A stretch of DNA of 64,000 bases from Aestuariivivens sediminicola (GTDB taxonomy: Bacteria > Bacteroidota > Bacteroidia > Flavobacteriales > Flavobacteriaceae), in contig NZ_JAKMCM010000001.1 in assembly GCF_022662015.1 (NCBI RefSeq), positions 930,001-994,000 of the forward strand, written 5' to 3'. Shown in pieces: positions 18,881-27,292 of this stretch (position 1 is its first letter; each line of letters starts with the position of its first letter). The notes under the pieces were generated by a model. That model saw nothing but the letters and a program-made list of their open reading frames with translations. It was not told where the DNA came from and ran no database searches. Made by a program: the position numbers and the translations under genes.

Positions 18881-20048
18881 TTTTACGGTTTTGGGATTTC
18901 CTTCTTTTATTGTTATTCCTTGAGTTTCTTTTGTTTTTACGTTTATTTCTACGTCTTGGATTATCAAAACGTGTTAAACTATCTTGACCTACAACGTTTT
19001 CAAATTCAGATTTAGTGTCTTCCATAAGATCCGACACATATTCTTCGAGGCTGGCAACCGATTTACCCTTCTTATTAATTTCAATAATTTCATTAGCCTG
19101 CTGTGCTGTAATCTTGTGCCAATTCATCCATTCCCCTTCATAGGCATACCACATGAAACCCTTAAAAATGTCTATTTTTTGACAAACTGCCGTACCTTTT
19201 CCAGTGAGCAATTTTATATCCGTCTTTGGAAATTCCTCCAAAGCATCTAAATAGGTGTCTAATTCATAATTGAGGCAGCACTTTAATTTTCCACACTGGC
19301 CTGCCAGTTTAAGTGGGTTTAAGGATAACTGTTGATATCTCGCTGCCGAGGTACTCACTGAACGGAAATCGGTTAACCAGGTAGAGCAACATAATTCACG
19401 CCCGCATGACCCTATTCCACCAAGTCGTGCAGCTTCTTGCCTGAATCCAACTTGTTTCATTTCAATGCGCGTTCGAAATTCACGAGCAAAAACTTTAATA
19501 AGTTCCCGAAAGTCAACGCGTTCCTCTGCGGTATAATAAAATGTAGCTTTACTGGCATCACCTTGGTATTCGATATCAGAAATTTTCATTTGCAGATTTA
19601 AATCAATTGCAAATTGTCTGGCCTTCACCTTCATAGGTTCTTCTTTCTCACGAGCCGCACACCAAATATCAATATCTTTTTGAGATGCCTTACGGTATAT
19701 TTTTAATGCCTGATCATTATTTGTGTTAATTTTTTTGCGATTCATTTGAACGCGCACCAACTCACCGGTAAGGGTCACCATTCCAACATCATGACCGGCC
19801 TGTGCCTGCGTAGCCACAATATCACCGATACTCAAGCTTAAATTCTCAGTGTTTTTATAATAGTCCTTTCTGCCGTTTTTATATCGCACCTCAACCCAGT
19901 TAAAGGGCGTCTCTCCCTTTGGAAGTGACATATTAGACAACCAATCAAATACGGTTAGTTTATTACAGCTATCCGTACCACAAGTCCCATTATTTTTACA
20001 TCCCCTTGGTTGACCATTCTGTTCAGTTGAGCAACTGTTACATGCCAT
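18867..20048 (-). CDS. ricT: PSP1-domain protein RicT (YaaT-like)
   Basis: The likely start is ATG at 20048, giving MACNSCSTEQNGQPRGCKNN, the usual cysteine-rich beginning in Flavobacteriaceae; a frame from 20069 would add seven residues. The 393-residue protein contains the PSP1 domain (about 100-270) with GSCGRELCCSTWL and GQCGKLKCCLNYELD, cysteine pairs that in the Bacillus Ric complex bind Fe-S clusters. The C-terminal tail is very basic (RRRNKRKNKRNSRNNNKRRK), which would suit RNA binding. In Bacillus, RicT works with RicA and RicF on RNase Y; those partners are not seen here, so the partner in this species is unknown. Confidence 0.9.
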   Translation of the reverse strand: MACNSCSTEQNGQPRGCKNNGTCGTDSCNKLTVFDWLSNMSLPKGETPFNWVEVRYKNGRKDYYKNTENLSLSIGDIVATQAQAGHDVGMVTLTGELVRVQMNRKKINTNNDQALKIYRKASQKDIDIWCAAREKEEPMKVKARQFAIDLNLQMKISDIEYQGDASKATFYYTAEERVDFRELIKVFAREFRTRIEMKQVGFRQEAARLGGIGSCGRELCCSTWLTDFRSVSTSAARYQQLSLNPLKLAGQCGKLKCCLNYELDTYLDALEEFPKTDIKLLTGKGTAVCQKIDIFKGFMWYAYEGEWMNWHKITAQQANEIIEINKKGKSVASLEEYVSDLMEDTKSEFENVVGQDSLTRFDNPRRRNKRKNKRNSRNNNKRRKSQNRKNVSK

Positions 20049-20144
20049 AAAGTTATATGTTGAATTCAATAATAAATGTAATTATTACCGAATTTTAGAT
20101 TCATAAATTATTTTCCTATGTAAATATATAATTATTCTGAGTAC

Positions 20145-20172
20145 TTAAAAAAAGAAGCTTGATATACTTCTT
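20145..20172 (-). terminator. Probable terminator after trhO
   Basis: On the minus strand AAGAAG pairs with CTTCTT across a 9-nt loop and is followed at once by seven T residues. It lies about 120 nt after the trhO stop and about 100 nt before ricT. The stem is short (6 bp), so strength is uncertain. Confidence 0.5.
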
Positions 20173-20293
20173 AATGTTTCGAAAACGTAATCTCATCTAA
20201 TTGAAATTAAAAAATTTCGATATAAGTAAATCCTGGAAGACGTGCTTTTATACCCTCCCGGAGAATAGCGATGACTGAATACTTATGTTTAAA

Positions 20294-21364
20294 CTACTGC
20301 TTTGCCTTTAAAACCTCAAAAATATTCCTCAAATCCTTTTTGTATGGTAAGTGATCCGCACGTCCTTTTTTAAAGATATCGTTGCTGTTTCCCTGTCCTT
20401 TGCGAAGGGCTTTTTGTTCTTCATAAGGTAAAGCATGAATTTCTTTACACGTTTCTGAACAGCAATTATTCATTTCTTCCTTGCATTCATCGCACTGAAT
20501 AAATAATAAATGACAGGCCTCATTTGCACAATTGGTATGCACATCAAATGGTTTACCACATTGATGACAATTTGCAATGATATCATCGCTAATTCGCTCT
20601 GCACGCCTATCATCGAATACAAAGTTCTGGCCTAAAAACTTATTTTCAATACCCTGTTCCTTCACCTGTCTTGTATATTCAATAATACCGCCTTCTAACT
20701 GATATACATTCTTAAATCCTTTATGTTTAAAATAGGCACTGGCCTTTTCACATCGGATGCCTCCTGTACAATACATAACAAGATTCTTGTCTTCCTTGTA
20801 TTCTTTTAAATCCGCCTCAATAATATCCAAAGATTCTCTAAAGGTATCGACATCCGGGGTTATGGCATTTTTAAAATGACCTATTTCACTTTCATAATGA
20901 TTTCGCATATCAACCAGCACCGTATTGTTATCTTCAATAAGAGCATTAAAAGCATTGGCGTCAACATGAATTCCCTTGTCTGTTACATCAAAAGTTTCAT
21001 CGTTCAATCCATCTGCGACAATTTTGTGTCTAACCTTAATTTTCAACTTTAAAAACGATTTGTTATCCTGTTCAACAGCAATGTTTAATCGAACACCTTT
21101 TAAAAAAGCAATAGTATCTAAATGTTCTTTGAAGGCCTTGAATTGATTTGCAGGAAGAGATAATTGTGCATTTATACCTTCATGGGCTACATAAATTCGC
21201 CCTAAAACATCCATGGCGTTCCAGGTAATAAAAAGATGATCCCTGAAAATTTTCGGATTGTCGATTTTAGCGTATTGGTAAAAAGAAAGAGTTAATCGAC
21301 GCTCTCCGGATTTATCTATAAGCGCAGCTCTTTCTTCAGCACTTAATTTATTGTACAGTTGCAT
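20294..21364 (-). CDS. trhO: tRNA uridine(34) hydroxylase, rhodanese family (TrhO/YceA)
   Basis: The 356-residue protein has an N-terminal alpha/beta domain, a rhodanese domain (about 140-240) with MYCTGGIRCEKASAYFKHKGF carrying the active-site Cys, and a C-terminal cysteine-rich zinc-ribbon-like part (CHQCGKPFD, CANEACHLLFIQCDECKEEM). This is the layout of TrhO, which hydroxylates U34 of tRNAs with O2 on the way to 5-methoxyuridine. A good promoter lies just upstream at 21406-21433. It may be transcribed separately from ricT because of the terminator at 20145-20172. Confidence 0.93.
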   Translation of the reverse strand: MQLYNKLSAEERAALIDKSGERRLTLSFYQYAKIDNPKIFRDHLFITWNAMDVLGRIYVAHEGINAQLSLPANQFKAFKEHLDTIAFLKGVRLNIAVEQDNKSFLKLKIKVRHKIVADGLNDETFDVTDKGIHVDANAFNALIEDNNTVLVDMRNHYESEIGHFKNAITPDVDTFRESLDIIEADLKEYKEDKNLVMYCTGGIRCEKASAYFKHKGFKNVYQLEGGIIEYTRQVKEQGIENKFLGQNFVFDDRRAERISDDIIANCHQCGKPFDVHTNCANEACHLLFIQCDECKEEMNNCCSETCKEIHALPYEEQKALRKGQGNSNDIFKKGRADHLPYKKDLRNIFEVLKAKQ

Positions 21365-21405
21365 GCTATACTAATGTGTTAAGAGTTAAAGAATATGTTA
21401 GAATG

Positions 21406-21433
21406 CAAAAGTACAATATTTAAGTGAAAACAA
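21406..21433 (-). promoter_or_regulatory. Promoter of trhO
   Basis: On the minus strand TACTTTTG (21413-21406) is a perfect TAnnTTTG -7 box. It has TTG at 21433-21431 as the -33 box, with a 17-nt spacer. The predicted leader to the ATG at 21364 is about 37 nt. The -33 box begins where the hairpin terminator's T-run ends. Confidence 0.6.
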
Positions 21434-21468
21434 TAAAAAAGCACTTTAGTAAACATTAAAGTGCTTTT
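21434..21468 (-). terminator. Strong hairpin terminator between divergent genes
   Basis: AAAAGCACTTTA (21437-21448) and TAAAGTGCTTTT (21457-21468) form a perfect 12-bp stem with an 8-nt loop. On the minus strand it is followed by further T residues (six in a row in total). Neither trhO nor recA ends here; both start away from this point. It therefore implies another transcript, from about 21572 on the minus strand. Confidence 0.75.
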
Positions 21469-21572
21469 GAAACCAAAGTGGTTACATAACATAACCAGAT
21501 ATTAAAGATAGTCACCGCGGCATTACAGCCGTCATTATGAACTCCATGACAACTGATTTACCTAATATTTTC
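21434..21572 (-). ncRNA. Candidate small RNA or leader-peptide transcript
   Basis: The 329-nt divergent gap holds, on the minus strand, a promoter-like TTG-N21-AATTTTTG, then hairpins GTCAT/ATGAC (21531-21550), CGGC/GCCG (21518-21531) and TGGTTA/TAACCA (21479-21497), then the 12-bp terminator. The predicted RNA is about 140 nt. It contains a short frame from ATG at 21547 to a stop at 21512, encoding MEFIMTAVMPR; the frame is open upstream to a GTG at 21574. I do not recognise an Rfam family. It may be a structured RNA, a tiny peptide gene, or both. Confidence 0.5.
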
Positions 21573-21576
21573 ACAG

Positions 21577-21608
21577 CAAAAATTTCCCGGTTTATATATG
21601 AGATACAA
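21577..21608 (-). promoter_or_regulatory. Promoter-like element of the candidate small RNA
   Basis: On the minus strand TTG (21608-21606) and AATTTTTG (21584-21577) are separated by 21 nt. The -7 box differs from TAnnTTTG only at its first base. It points toward the hairpin array and away from recA. Confidence 0.4.
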
Positions 21609-21635
21609 AATGTTTAAAAAGGTTGCGTTATAAAA

Positions 21636-21666
21636 TTGTATTCTGAAAAAACTTATATTACTTTAG
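21636..21666 (+). promoter_or_regulatory. Promoter of recA
   Basis: TTG (21636-21638) and TACTTTAG (21659-21666) are separated by 20 nt, one mismatch from TAnnTTTG. The predicted start of transcription lies about 20 nt before the recA ATG at 21694. Confidence 0.5.
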
Positions 21667-21693
21667 CAAGTATAACAAGAGAATTAGAATTAA

Positions 21694-22689
21694 ATGAGTG
21701 AAAAAGAAGCAAAATTAAAAGCCCTTAAACTTACTTTAGATAAGCTGGATAAGGCTTATGGTAAAGGTACGGTAATGAAAATGAGCGATGCCGCTGTTGT
21801 TGATGTAGATTCCATCTCTTCAGGTTCCTTAGGATTGGATATTGCATTAGGTGTAGGCGGTTACCCCAGAGGAAGAGTTATTGAAATTTATGGCCCTGAA
21901 TCGTCCGGTAAAACTACCTTAACCCTACATGCCATTGCTGAGGCTCAAAAAAATGGAGGTATAGCGGCTTTTATTGATGCCGAACATGCATTTGACAGGT
22001 TTTATGCTGAAAAACTGGGTGTTGATATTGACAATTTAATTATTTCACAACCCGACAATGGAGAACAGGCACTTGAAATCGCGGACAATCTTATTCGCTC
22101 AGGAGCTATAGACATCGTTATTGTTGATTCCGTTGCTGCTTTAACACCAAAGAGCGAAATAGAAGGTGAAATGGGTGATTCCAAAATGGGACTTCATGCG
22201 CGTTTAATGTCACAGGCTTTAAGAAAATTGACAGCATCTATTAGTAAAACTAACTGTACGGTAATATTCATTAATCAATTACGTGAAAAAATTGGGGTGA
22301 TGTTTGGAAATCCCGAAACGACCACAGGAGGTAATGCTTTGAAATTTTACGCCTCTGTAAGATTAGATATCAGACGTTCAACCCAGATAAAAGATAGCAA
22401 TGGTAATGTATTAGGTAACAAAACCCGGGTTAAAGTGGTGAAAAATAAAGTAGCACCTCCATTTAAGGCCACAGAATTTGATATTATGTATGGAGAAGGC
22501 ATATCGAAAGTTGGGGAAATATTAGATCTCGCGGTTGACTACGAAATTATCAAGAAAAGTGGATCGTGGTTTAGTTATGGAGAAACTAAGCTTGGTCAGG
22601 GTCGTGATGCGGTTAAGGCCCTGATTAAAGATAACCCCGAACTTATGGATGAATTGGAGGAGAAAATTAAAGAGCTTCTTAAAACATAA
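21694..22689 (+). CDS. recA: Recombinase A
   Basis: The 331-residue protein is RecA, the ATP-dependent strand-exchange protein of homologous recombination and the DNA-damage response. Walker [10 protein letters not shown] is at 67-75. [29 protein letters not shown], the L2 region with [26 protein letters not shown], and the polymerisation motif near the front are all present. The C-terminal tail is short, as usual in Bacteroidota. It is a single-gene unit with its own promoter and terminator. Confidence 0.98.
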   Translation: MSEKEAKLKALKLTLDKLDKAYGKGTVMKMSDAAVVDVDSISSGSLGLDIALGVGGYPRGRVIEIYGPESSGKTTLTLHAIAEAQKNGGIAAFIDAEHAFDRFYAEKLGVDIDNLIISQPDNGEQALEIADNLIRSGAIDIVIVDSVAALTPKSEIEGEMGDSKMGLHARLMSQALRKLTASISKTNCTVIFINQLREKIGVMFGNPETTTGGNALKFYASVRLDIRRSTQIKDSNGNVLGNKTRVKVVKNKVAPPFKATEFDIMYGEGISKVGEILDLAVDYEIIKKSGSWFSYGETKLGQGRDAVKALIKDNPELMDELEEKIKELLKT

Positions 22690-22701
22690 TAAAAGCAAAA
22701 C

Positions 22702-22728
22702 AATCTCGATATAAATCGAGATTTTTTT
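22702..22728 (+). terminator. Terminator of recA
   Basis: AATCTCGAT (22702-22710) pairs with ATCGAGATT (22715-22723) across a 4-nt loop, followed by five more T residues. The flanking AAAGCAAAA and TTTTGCTTT can lengthen the stem. It begins 12 nt after the recA stop codon. Confidence 0.85.
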
Positions 22729-22793
22729 GCTTTAAGCGCAACCTTTTCGAACTTGTGACATCTATTTGAAAACAACAATCGAAATTAAAGTTT

Positions 22794-23201
22794 ATGAAAA
22801 ATATATTTGTTTTTAGCCTTATACTAAGCCTATTGGTGTCTTGTAGTATCGGTGATGATTCGGTTAACTACGATCTTGAGATTTTACCAGTTGAAAGTGT
22901 TGATATACCTGATGAATTTGAGTTTGGACAGACCTACCCGATTACTGTGTATTATTACAGACCAACGACTTGTCATGCTTTCAGAAATTTTTATTACGAA
23001 AGAGATGATAATGTTAGGACTGTTGCCCCAATTACATATGTCGATACAAAAAACAATTGTTCAGACCTTACAGATAATTTAGTGGAGGCCACATTTAATT
23101 TTATTGTTACGAGAAATGGTTCATATATCTTTAAATTTTGGCAAGGAGAAGATTCGAGTGGTGAAGATCTATTTTTAAGCATCGAAGTCCCTGTTTTGTA
23201 A
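22794..23201 (+). CDS. Small lipoprotein, unknown
   Basis: The 135-residue protein begins with a lipoprotein signal peptide whose lipobox is LLVSC (Cys17). The mature part is rich in aromatic and beta-prone segments (FEFGQTYPITVYYYRP, GSYIFKFWQG) and has conserved-looking cysteines (TTCHAF, NNCSD) that could form a disulfide. No family is recognised. It lies 46 nt before the sigma-factor gene and may belong to the same envelope response. Confidence 0.7.
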   Translation: MKNIFVFSLILSLLVSCSIGDDSVNYDLEILPVESVDIPDEFEFGQTYPITVYYYRPTTCHAFRNFYYERDDNVRTVAPITYVDTKNNCSDLTDNLVEATFNFIVTRNGSYIFKFWQGEDSSGEDLFLSIEVPVL

Positions 23202-23206
23202 ATTTG
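23199..23206 (+). promoter_or_regulatory. Possible -7 box for the sigma-factor operon
   Basis: TAAATTTG is a perfect TAnnTTTG match that overlaps the stop codon of the preceding lipoprotein gene. No TTG is seen at the right distance, so the match is incomplete. Confidence 0.35.
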
Positions 23207-23247
23207 ATACATAATAAATGAACCTTAACAGTTAATGCGTTTTTAAT

Positions 23248-23790
23248 TTGAGTTTAAACCAACTCATAGAACATTGTAAAACGAATGATACTAAAGCACA
23301 AGAGAAATTATATAGACTCTTTTCGGGTAAATTATTTTCTATTTGCTTAAAGTATTCGAATAATTATGCCCAAGCTGAAGACAACCTGCAAGATGCTTTC
23401 TTAACCATTTTCGAAAAAATTGGTCAATTTAAAGGTAAAGGATCATTTGAAGGTTGGATAAAGCGCATTACGATTAATACCGCTTTACAACGTTACAGGA
23501 CAGAGAAGGTGTTCAATATAGTTAATGAAAATGAAGTTGAAGATTTTGAAATAGAGGTTAATGGCGATGCTATTTCTTTAGATTACTTGTTAAAAGCCAT
23601 ACAAGATCTGCCTGACAGGTACCGCCTGGTTTTTAACCTCTATGTTTTAGATGGATATTCCCATAAAGAGATTGCAGATATGCTGAATATTACCACTGGA
23701 ACCTCGAAATCGAATTTATCAAGAGCGCGGCATATTTTAAAGCAGGCTGTTGAAAATTATACATTAAATGAAAACATTCAGTCATTATAA
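23248..23790 (+). CDS. RNA polymerase ECF-type sigma factor
   Basis: The 180-residue protein has sigma-70 region 2 (about 20-90, with YAQAEDNLQDAFLTIFEKIGQFKGKGSFEGWIKRITINTAL) and region 4 (about 120-170, LPDRYRLVFNLYVLDGYSHKEIADMLNITTGTSKSNLSRARHIL). It is an ECF sigma factor of Bacteroidota type. The start is TTG at 23248 (MSLNQLIEHCK): the frame is closed by TAA at 23233 and no ATG is available. It is followed at once (TAATG) by a membrane-anchored barrel protein that probably controls it or responds to it. Confidence 0.92.
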   Translation: MSLNQLIEHCKTNDTKAQEKLYRLFSGKLFSICLKYSNNYAQAEDNLQDAFLTIFEKIGQFKGKGSFEGWIKRITINTALQRYRTEKVFNIVNENEVEDFEIEVNGDAISLDYLLKAIQDLPDRYRLVFNLYVLDGYSHKEIADMLNITTGTSKSNLSRARHILKQAVENYTLNENIQSL

Positions 23791-25301
23791 TGGGTGAAAA
23801 AAAACATATAGATAGATTATTTCAGGAAAAATTCAAGGATTTTGAAGCTCATCCTAGAGACGAAGTCTGGAGTACTATTGAATCGCGATTGCATAAAAAG
23901 AAGAAAAAACGTCGTGCTATCCCGCTTTGGTGGCGCTATGCCGGTGTTGCCGCCCTTTTGGTTTTATTACTTGGCATTGGTAATTTAATTTTTAATTCAG
24001 GTAGTACTATTAAGGCTCCTTCTTATCAGGTAGGAGATACCAACTCCAGCAATGATGATCAAACAACGGGTAACACGGGAGATTCGGATTCAAAAAAAGA
24101 TCAAAACATTGAAGTCATAGTAAATTCTGCTGATGAGATCGCTATCGATGAAGTAAAAGAACTCAAAAATAATAACGAAGCATCAGATAATATAGCTCCT
24201 TTTAAAAACACAAATCCAATCACAGAAGAAAACCTAGACTCTAAAAAAAATATTACCAGCAATAAGGAAGCTGTGAAGCCCAGTGATTTAAATACGGTCC
24301 TAAAGGATGACAATACTTTAATTTCAAAGGACAACAACATAGCGGCACAAAAGGAACTTGAAACTAAAGGAGATGATAAGACTGATGCAATGGATCGGAT
24401 TCAAAAGGAGGCGGCGAACTATAAAACTTTTAAATCGGATTCTTCTGTTGTGGTTAAAACTAATCCCAAAGATGACGCCACTGAAGATAAAAACGACATT
24501 TCTATTGAAGATTTAATAGATAAGGATATAAATGAGCTCATTGAAGAAGAGAAATTTAGCAGGTGGAGTGTTGCCCCAAACGCTGCGCCTGTTTATTTCA
24601 ATAGTCTGGGAACAGGATCTTCGATTGATCCCCAATTTAATAACAACGCAAAAACGGGCGAATTGAATATGAGTTATGGTATTAAAGCCAGTTATGCCAT
24701 CAATAAAAAAATACGCATTCGTTCGGGCATCAACAAAGTTCGTCTAGGTTACAATACAAATGACGTTGTAATTTACCAATCGATCGGATTTAGCGAAAAC
24801 GCAGTTGGCGCTTCTTTATCTAATATTAAATCAAATTCTAATAATTCCGTATCATCCTTAAGTTCAGTGCGTTCATCGTCATTTGCCAGTGCTGAAAATA
24901 TTAACTTAAAAAGTAATGCCGGCTTACTATCTTCGGTCACTAATACCACTATTAATCAAGAATTTGGCTATATAGAAATTCCTTTGGAAATACAATACAC
25001 CATTCTGGATAAAAAGTTCGGGCTTAATCTGATTGGTGGATTTAGTTCCTTTTTCCTGAGTGAAAATAAAGTGTATTCTGAGAGTACAGATTCCAGGACA
25101 CTATTGGGTGAAGCGAATAATTTAAATAATGTAAGTTATAGTGCTAATCTGGGGCTTGGTTTGAATTATAAATTATCTAAAAAATTAGATTTTAATTTAG
25201 AACCCTTGTTCAAATATCAAATAAACACCTTCAGTAATACGTCCGGTAATTTTAATCCTTATTTCATAGGTGTTTATACTGGGTTTGCAATAAAATTTTA
25301 G
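23790..25301 (+). CDS. Single-pass membrane protein with C-terminal outer-membrane beta-barrel-like domain
   Basis: The 503-residue protein has a cytoplasmic N-terminus (about 1-45, KFKDFEAHPRDEVWSTIESRL, then a lysine/arginine cluster), one membrane helix at about 49-70 and a long low-complexity linker rich in Asn, Asp, Lys and Ser (about 75-255). A C-terminal region (about 260-503) has alternating amphipathic strands (SYGIKASYAINKKIRIRSGINKVRLGY, YEIPLEIQYTI-like segments) ending in aromatic GVYTGFAIKF, like a porin-type barrel. The N-terminal part occupies the place of an anti-sigma factor. Function is unproven. Confidence 0.75.
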   Translation: MGEKKHIDRLFQEKFKDFEAHPRDEVWSTIESRLHKKKKKRRAIPLWWRYAGVAALLVLLLGIGNLIFNSGSTIKAPSYQVGDTNSSNDDQTTGNTGDSDSKKDQNIEVIVNSADEIAIDEVKELKNNNEASDNIAPFKNTNPITEENLDSKKNITSNKEAVKPSDLNTVLKDDNTLISKDNNIAAQKELETKGDDKTDAMDRIQKEAANYKTFKSDSSVVVKTNPKDDATEDKNDISIEDLIDKDINELIEEEKFSRWSVAPNAAPVYFNSLGTGSSIDPQFNNNAKTGELNMSYGIKASYAINKKIRIRSGINKVRLGYNTNDVVIYQSIGFSENAVGASLSNIKSNSNNSVSSLSSVRSSSFASAENINLKSNAGLLSSVTNTTINQEFGYIEIPLEIQYTILDKKFGLNLIGGFSSFFLSENKVYSESTDSRTLLGEANNLNNVSYSANLGLGLNYKLSKKLDFNLEPLFKYQINTFSNTSGNFNPYFIGVYTGFAIKF

Positions 25302-25354
25302 GTTTTGGTTAGATCTGGATATTGGTGAATGAAAAGTTAAAACCAATATCAAAC

Positions 25355-25382
25355 AAAACGGCCCCTTGAGCGGGGCCGTTTT
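25355..25382. terminator. Bidirectional terminator between convergent genes
   Basis: AAAACGGCCCC (25355-25365) and GGGGCCGTTTT (25372-25382) form a perfect 11-bp GC-rich stem with a 6-nt loop and T/A flanks on both sides. It serves the barrel-protein gene on the plus strand and plsC on the minus strand. Confidence 0.9.
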
Positions 25383-25384
25383 GC

Positions 25385-26116
25385 TTATTGGTCTATAAGT
25401 GAGCTATATATAATTCCTCTTGCACGTTCATTTAAGGATTTTGTGTCCTCAATTGTTAAATTATCAGTCGATAAAAACGCATGAACCTTTACCCGCATCA
25501 ATCCCGGCCCGCCATTAAAAAGGGTATAGGAAAATCGCTTCTTGGTATCAAAAAAAGTTAAGGGCACTATTGGTATCTTATGGTTGATGGCTAACCTAAA
25601 AGCACCGTCTTTAAAATCATCTAAAACAATATGTTCTTCGGGAACGCCTCCTTCCGGAAAAATACATATACTAAGGCCTTGTTTCAATCGTCTTTGAGCC
25701 CTTATAAATACGGCTTTTCGACTTTTTTCTGAACTCCTGTCGACCATAATACTGGTACGTTTATAAAAAAACCCAAACAGAGGTATTTTTGCTAGTTCCT
25801 TTTTCCCAACAAAAACAAAAGGATTCTTGATAGATGCCAGCATCAACATGATATCAGCCATTGAAGTATGATTCGCGATAAACATATAACTTTTATTCGG
25901 AATTGGGTTTTGTTCGAAATCAATTATCACCTTAAATCCCATTCCAAATAGGATAAATTTTGCCCATAGACGAGCCAATTTAAAAAAATAGGGATACCAA
26001 GATTCTTTAGAAATTGAAATGAGTAAAATGGGAAACAAAGTAATAATAGGAAGGGCCACCAATACGTAAAACCATATTCGGTATAAAATCCAGAAGATAT
26101 ATTTAAACACCATCAT
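25385..26116 (-). CDS. plsC: 1-acyl-sn-glycerol-3-phosphate acyltransferase
   Basis: The 243-residue membrane protein has an N-terminal hydrophobic region (about 5-33), the acyltransferase motif NHTSMAD (H-x4-D, about 83-89) and FPEGG (about 154-158). It would acylate lysophosphatidic acid to phosphatidic acid in phospholipid synthesis at the inner membrane. Ornithine- or other lipid-specific acyltransferases share these motifs, so the exact acceptor is inferred. It is a monocistronic gene facing a shared terminator. Confidence 0.9.
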   Translation of the reverse strand: MMVFKYIFWILYRIWFYVLVALPIITLFPILLISISKESWYPYFFKLARLWAKFILFGMGFKVIIDFEQNPIPNKSYMFIANHTSMADIMLMLASIKNPFVFVGKKELAKIPLFGFFYKRTSIMVDRSSEKSRKAVFIRAQRRLKQGLSICIFPEGGVPEEHIVLDDFKDGAFRLAINHKIPIVPLTFFDTKKRFSYTLFNGGPGLMRVKVHAFLSTDNLTIEDTKSLNERARGIIYSSLIDQ

Positions 26117-26228
26117 AGACCCTAAAAATACATAAATGTATTGAGCATTTTAATTTAATAAATTCGTTTATGGCTTTTTGACAGTGCATCCGAAATACAT
26201 GTCAGAGCGATTTCCGATATAAATTCTA

Positions 26229-26260
26229 TTGTAGAATAATGCTCAAAAGAATTACCTTTG
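26229..26260 (+). promoter_or_regulatory. Promoter of trpS
   Basis: TTG (26229-26231) and a perfect -7 box TACCTTTG (26253-26260) are separated by 21 nt. The predicted leader to the ATG at 26320 is about 55 nt. Confidence 0.65.
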
Positions 26261-26319
26261 CGATGATTTAAAACGAATTGCAGTCTTTAACAGCCCAATA
26301 CTTTGAAGTAAATATAGTT

Positions 26320-27288
26320 ATGGCAAGAATACTCACAGGCATACAAAGTACAGGAACACCGCATTTAGGAAATATTTTAGGAGCGATTCTTCCGGCTATA
26401 AATATGGCGGAAGAACCAAATAATGATTCCTTTTTGTTTATTGCCAATCTTCATACCCTAACACAAATTAAAGATGCCGAAACACTTAGAATGAATACCT
26501 ATTCTACTGCGGCTGTTTGGTTAGCGTTCGGATTAGATATTGAAAAAACGGTATTTTACCGGCAAAGTGATATCCCCCAGGTAACAGAACTGACCTGGTA
26601 TTTAAGTTGTTTTTTCCCCTACCAACGCCTCACCTTAGCACATAGCTTTAAAGATAAGGCTGATCGATTGGAAGATGTAAATTCTGGCTTGTTTACCTAC
26701 CCTATGCTCATGGCCGCCGATATTCTATTATATGATGCCAATATCATTCCGGTTGGTAAAGACCAATTGCAGCATATAGAAATGACACGTGATGTGGCCT
26801 CCCGATTTCACGCAAAAATGGGAGAAACATTTGTGATGCCGGAAAGTAGAATTCAGGAAAACACCATGCTTGTGCCTGGTACAGATGGAGAAAAGATGAG
26901 TAAAAGCAGGGATAATACGATAAATATTTTTTTGGATGACAAACAGCTTCGAAAGCAAATTATGTCCATCAAAACTGATAGCACCCCGCTTGAGGATCCA
27001 AAAGACTGGACAACCTGTAACTGTTTTGGGCTTTATGAGTTATTGGCAAGTAGTGAAGAGGTCGAGGCTATGAAAACAAATTACGAGAAAGGCGGATATG
27101 GTTATGGCCATGCAAAGCAAGCCTTGTTTGAGCTCATTTTGACCCGTTTTGAAGAACCTCGTAAAAAATACAATTATTACATGAGTCATCTTAACGAGAT
27201 TGATAAGGCGCTTTCCTATGGTGCAGAAAAAGCAAGGCGTGTGGCAAATGAGGTTTTAAATAGGGTAAGGGAAAAAGTGGGCTATTAA
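26320..27288 (+). CDS. trpS: Tryptophanyl-tRNA synthetase
   Basis: The 322-residue class I synthetase charges tRNA-Trp. The HIGH-like motif lies in MARILTGIQSTGTPHLGN at the N-terminus, and KMSKS lies in DGEKMSKSRDN near 190-200. The ATG at 26320 gives the standard N-terminus; a TTG at 26278 would add 14 residues and is less likely. Its 3' end stops 4 nt from the convergent dprA. Confidence 0.97.
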   Translation: MARILTGIQSTGTPHLGNILGAILPAINMAEEPNNDSFLFIANLHTLTQIKDAETLRMNTYSTAAVWLAFGLDIEKTVFYRQSDIPQVTELTWYLSCFFPYQRLTLAHSFKDKADRLEDVNSGLFTYPMLMAADILLYDANIIPVGKDQLQHIEMTRDVASRFHAKMGETFVMPESRIQENTMLVPGTDGEKMSKSRDNTINIFLDDKQLRKQIMSIKTDSTPLEDPKDWTTCNCFGLYELLASSEEVEAMKTNYEKGGYGYGHAKQALFELILTRFEEPRKKYNYYMSHLNEIDKALSYGAEKARRVANEVLNRVREKVGY

Positions 27289-27292
27289 TCCC

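Noticed and set aside
18881-18967. Extended N-terminus for GldH from ATG at 18967
   Set aside because: It would place 29 charged residues before a classical lipoprotein signal peptide and increase the overlap with ricT to 101 nt.
26278-26319. TTG start 42 nt upstream of trpS
   Set aside because: Family N-termini start at MARILTGIQ; the extra 14 residues are not conserved-looking.
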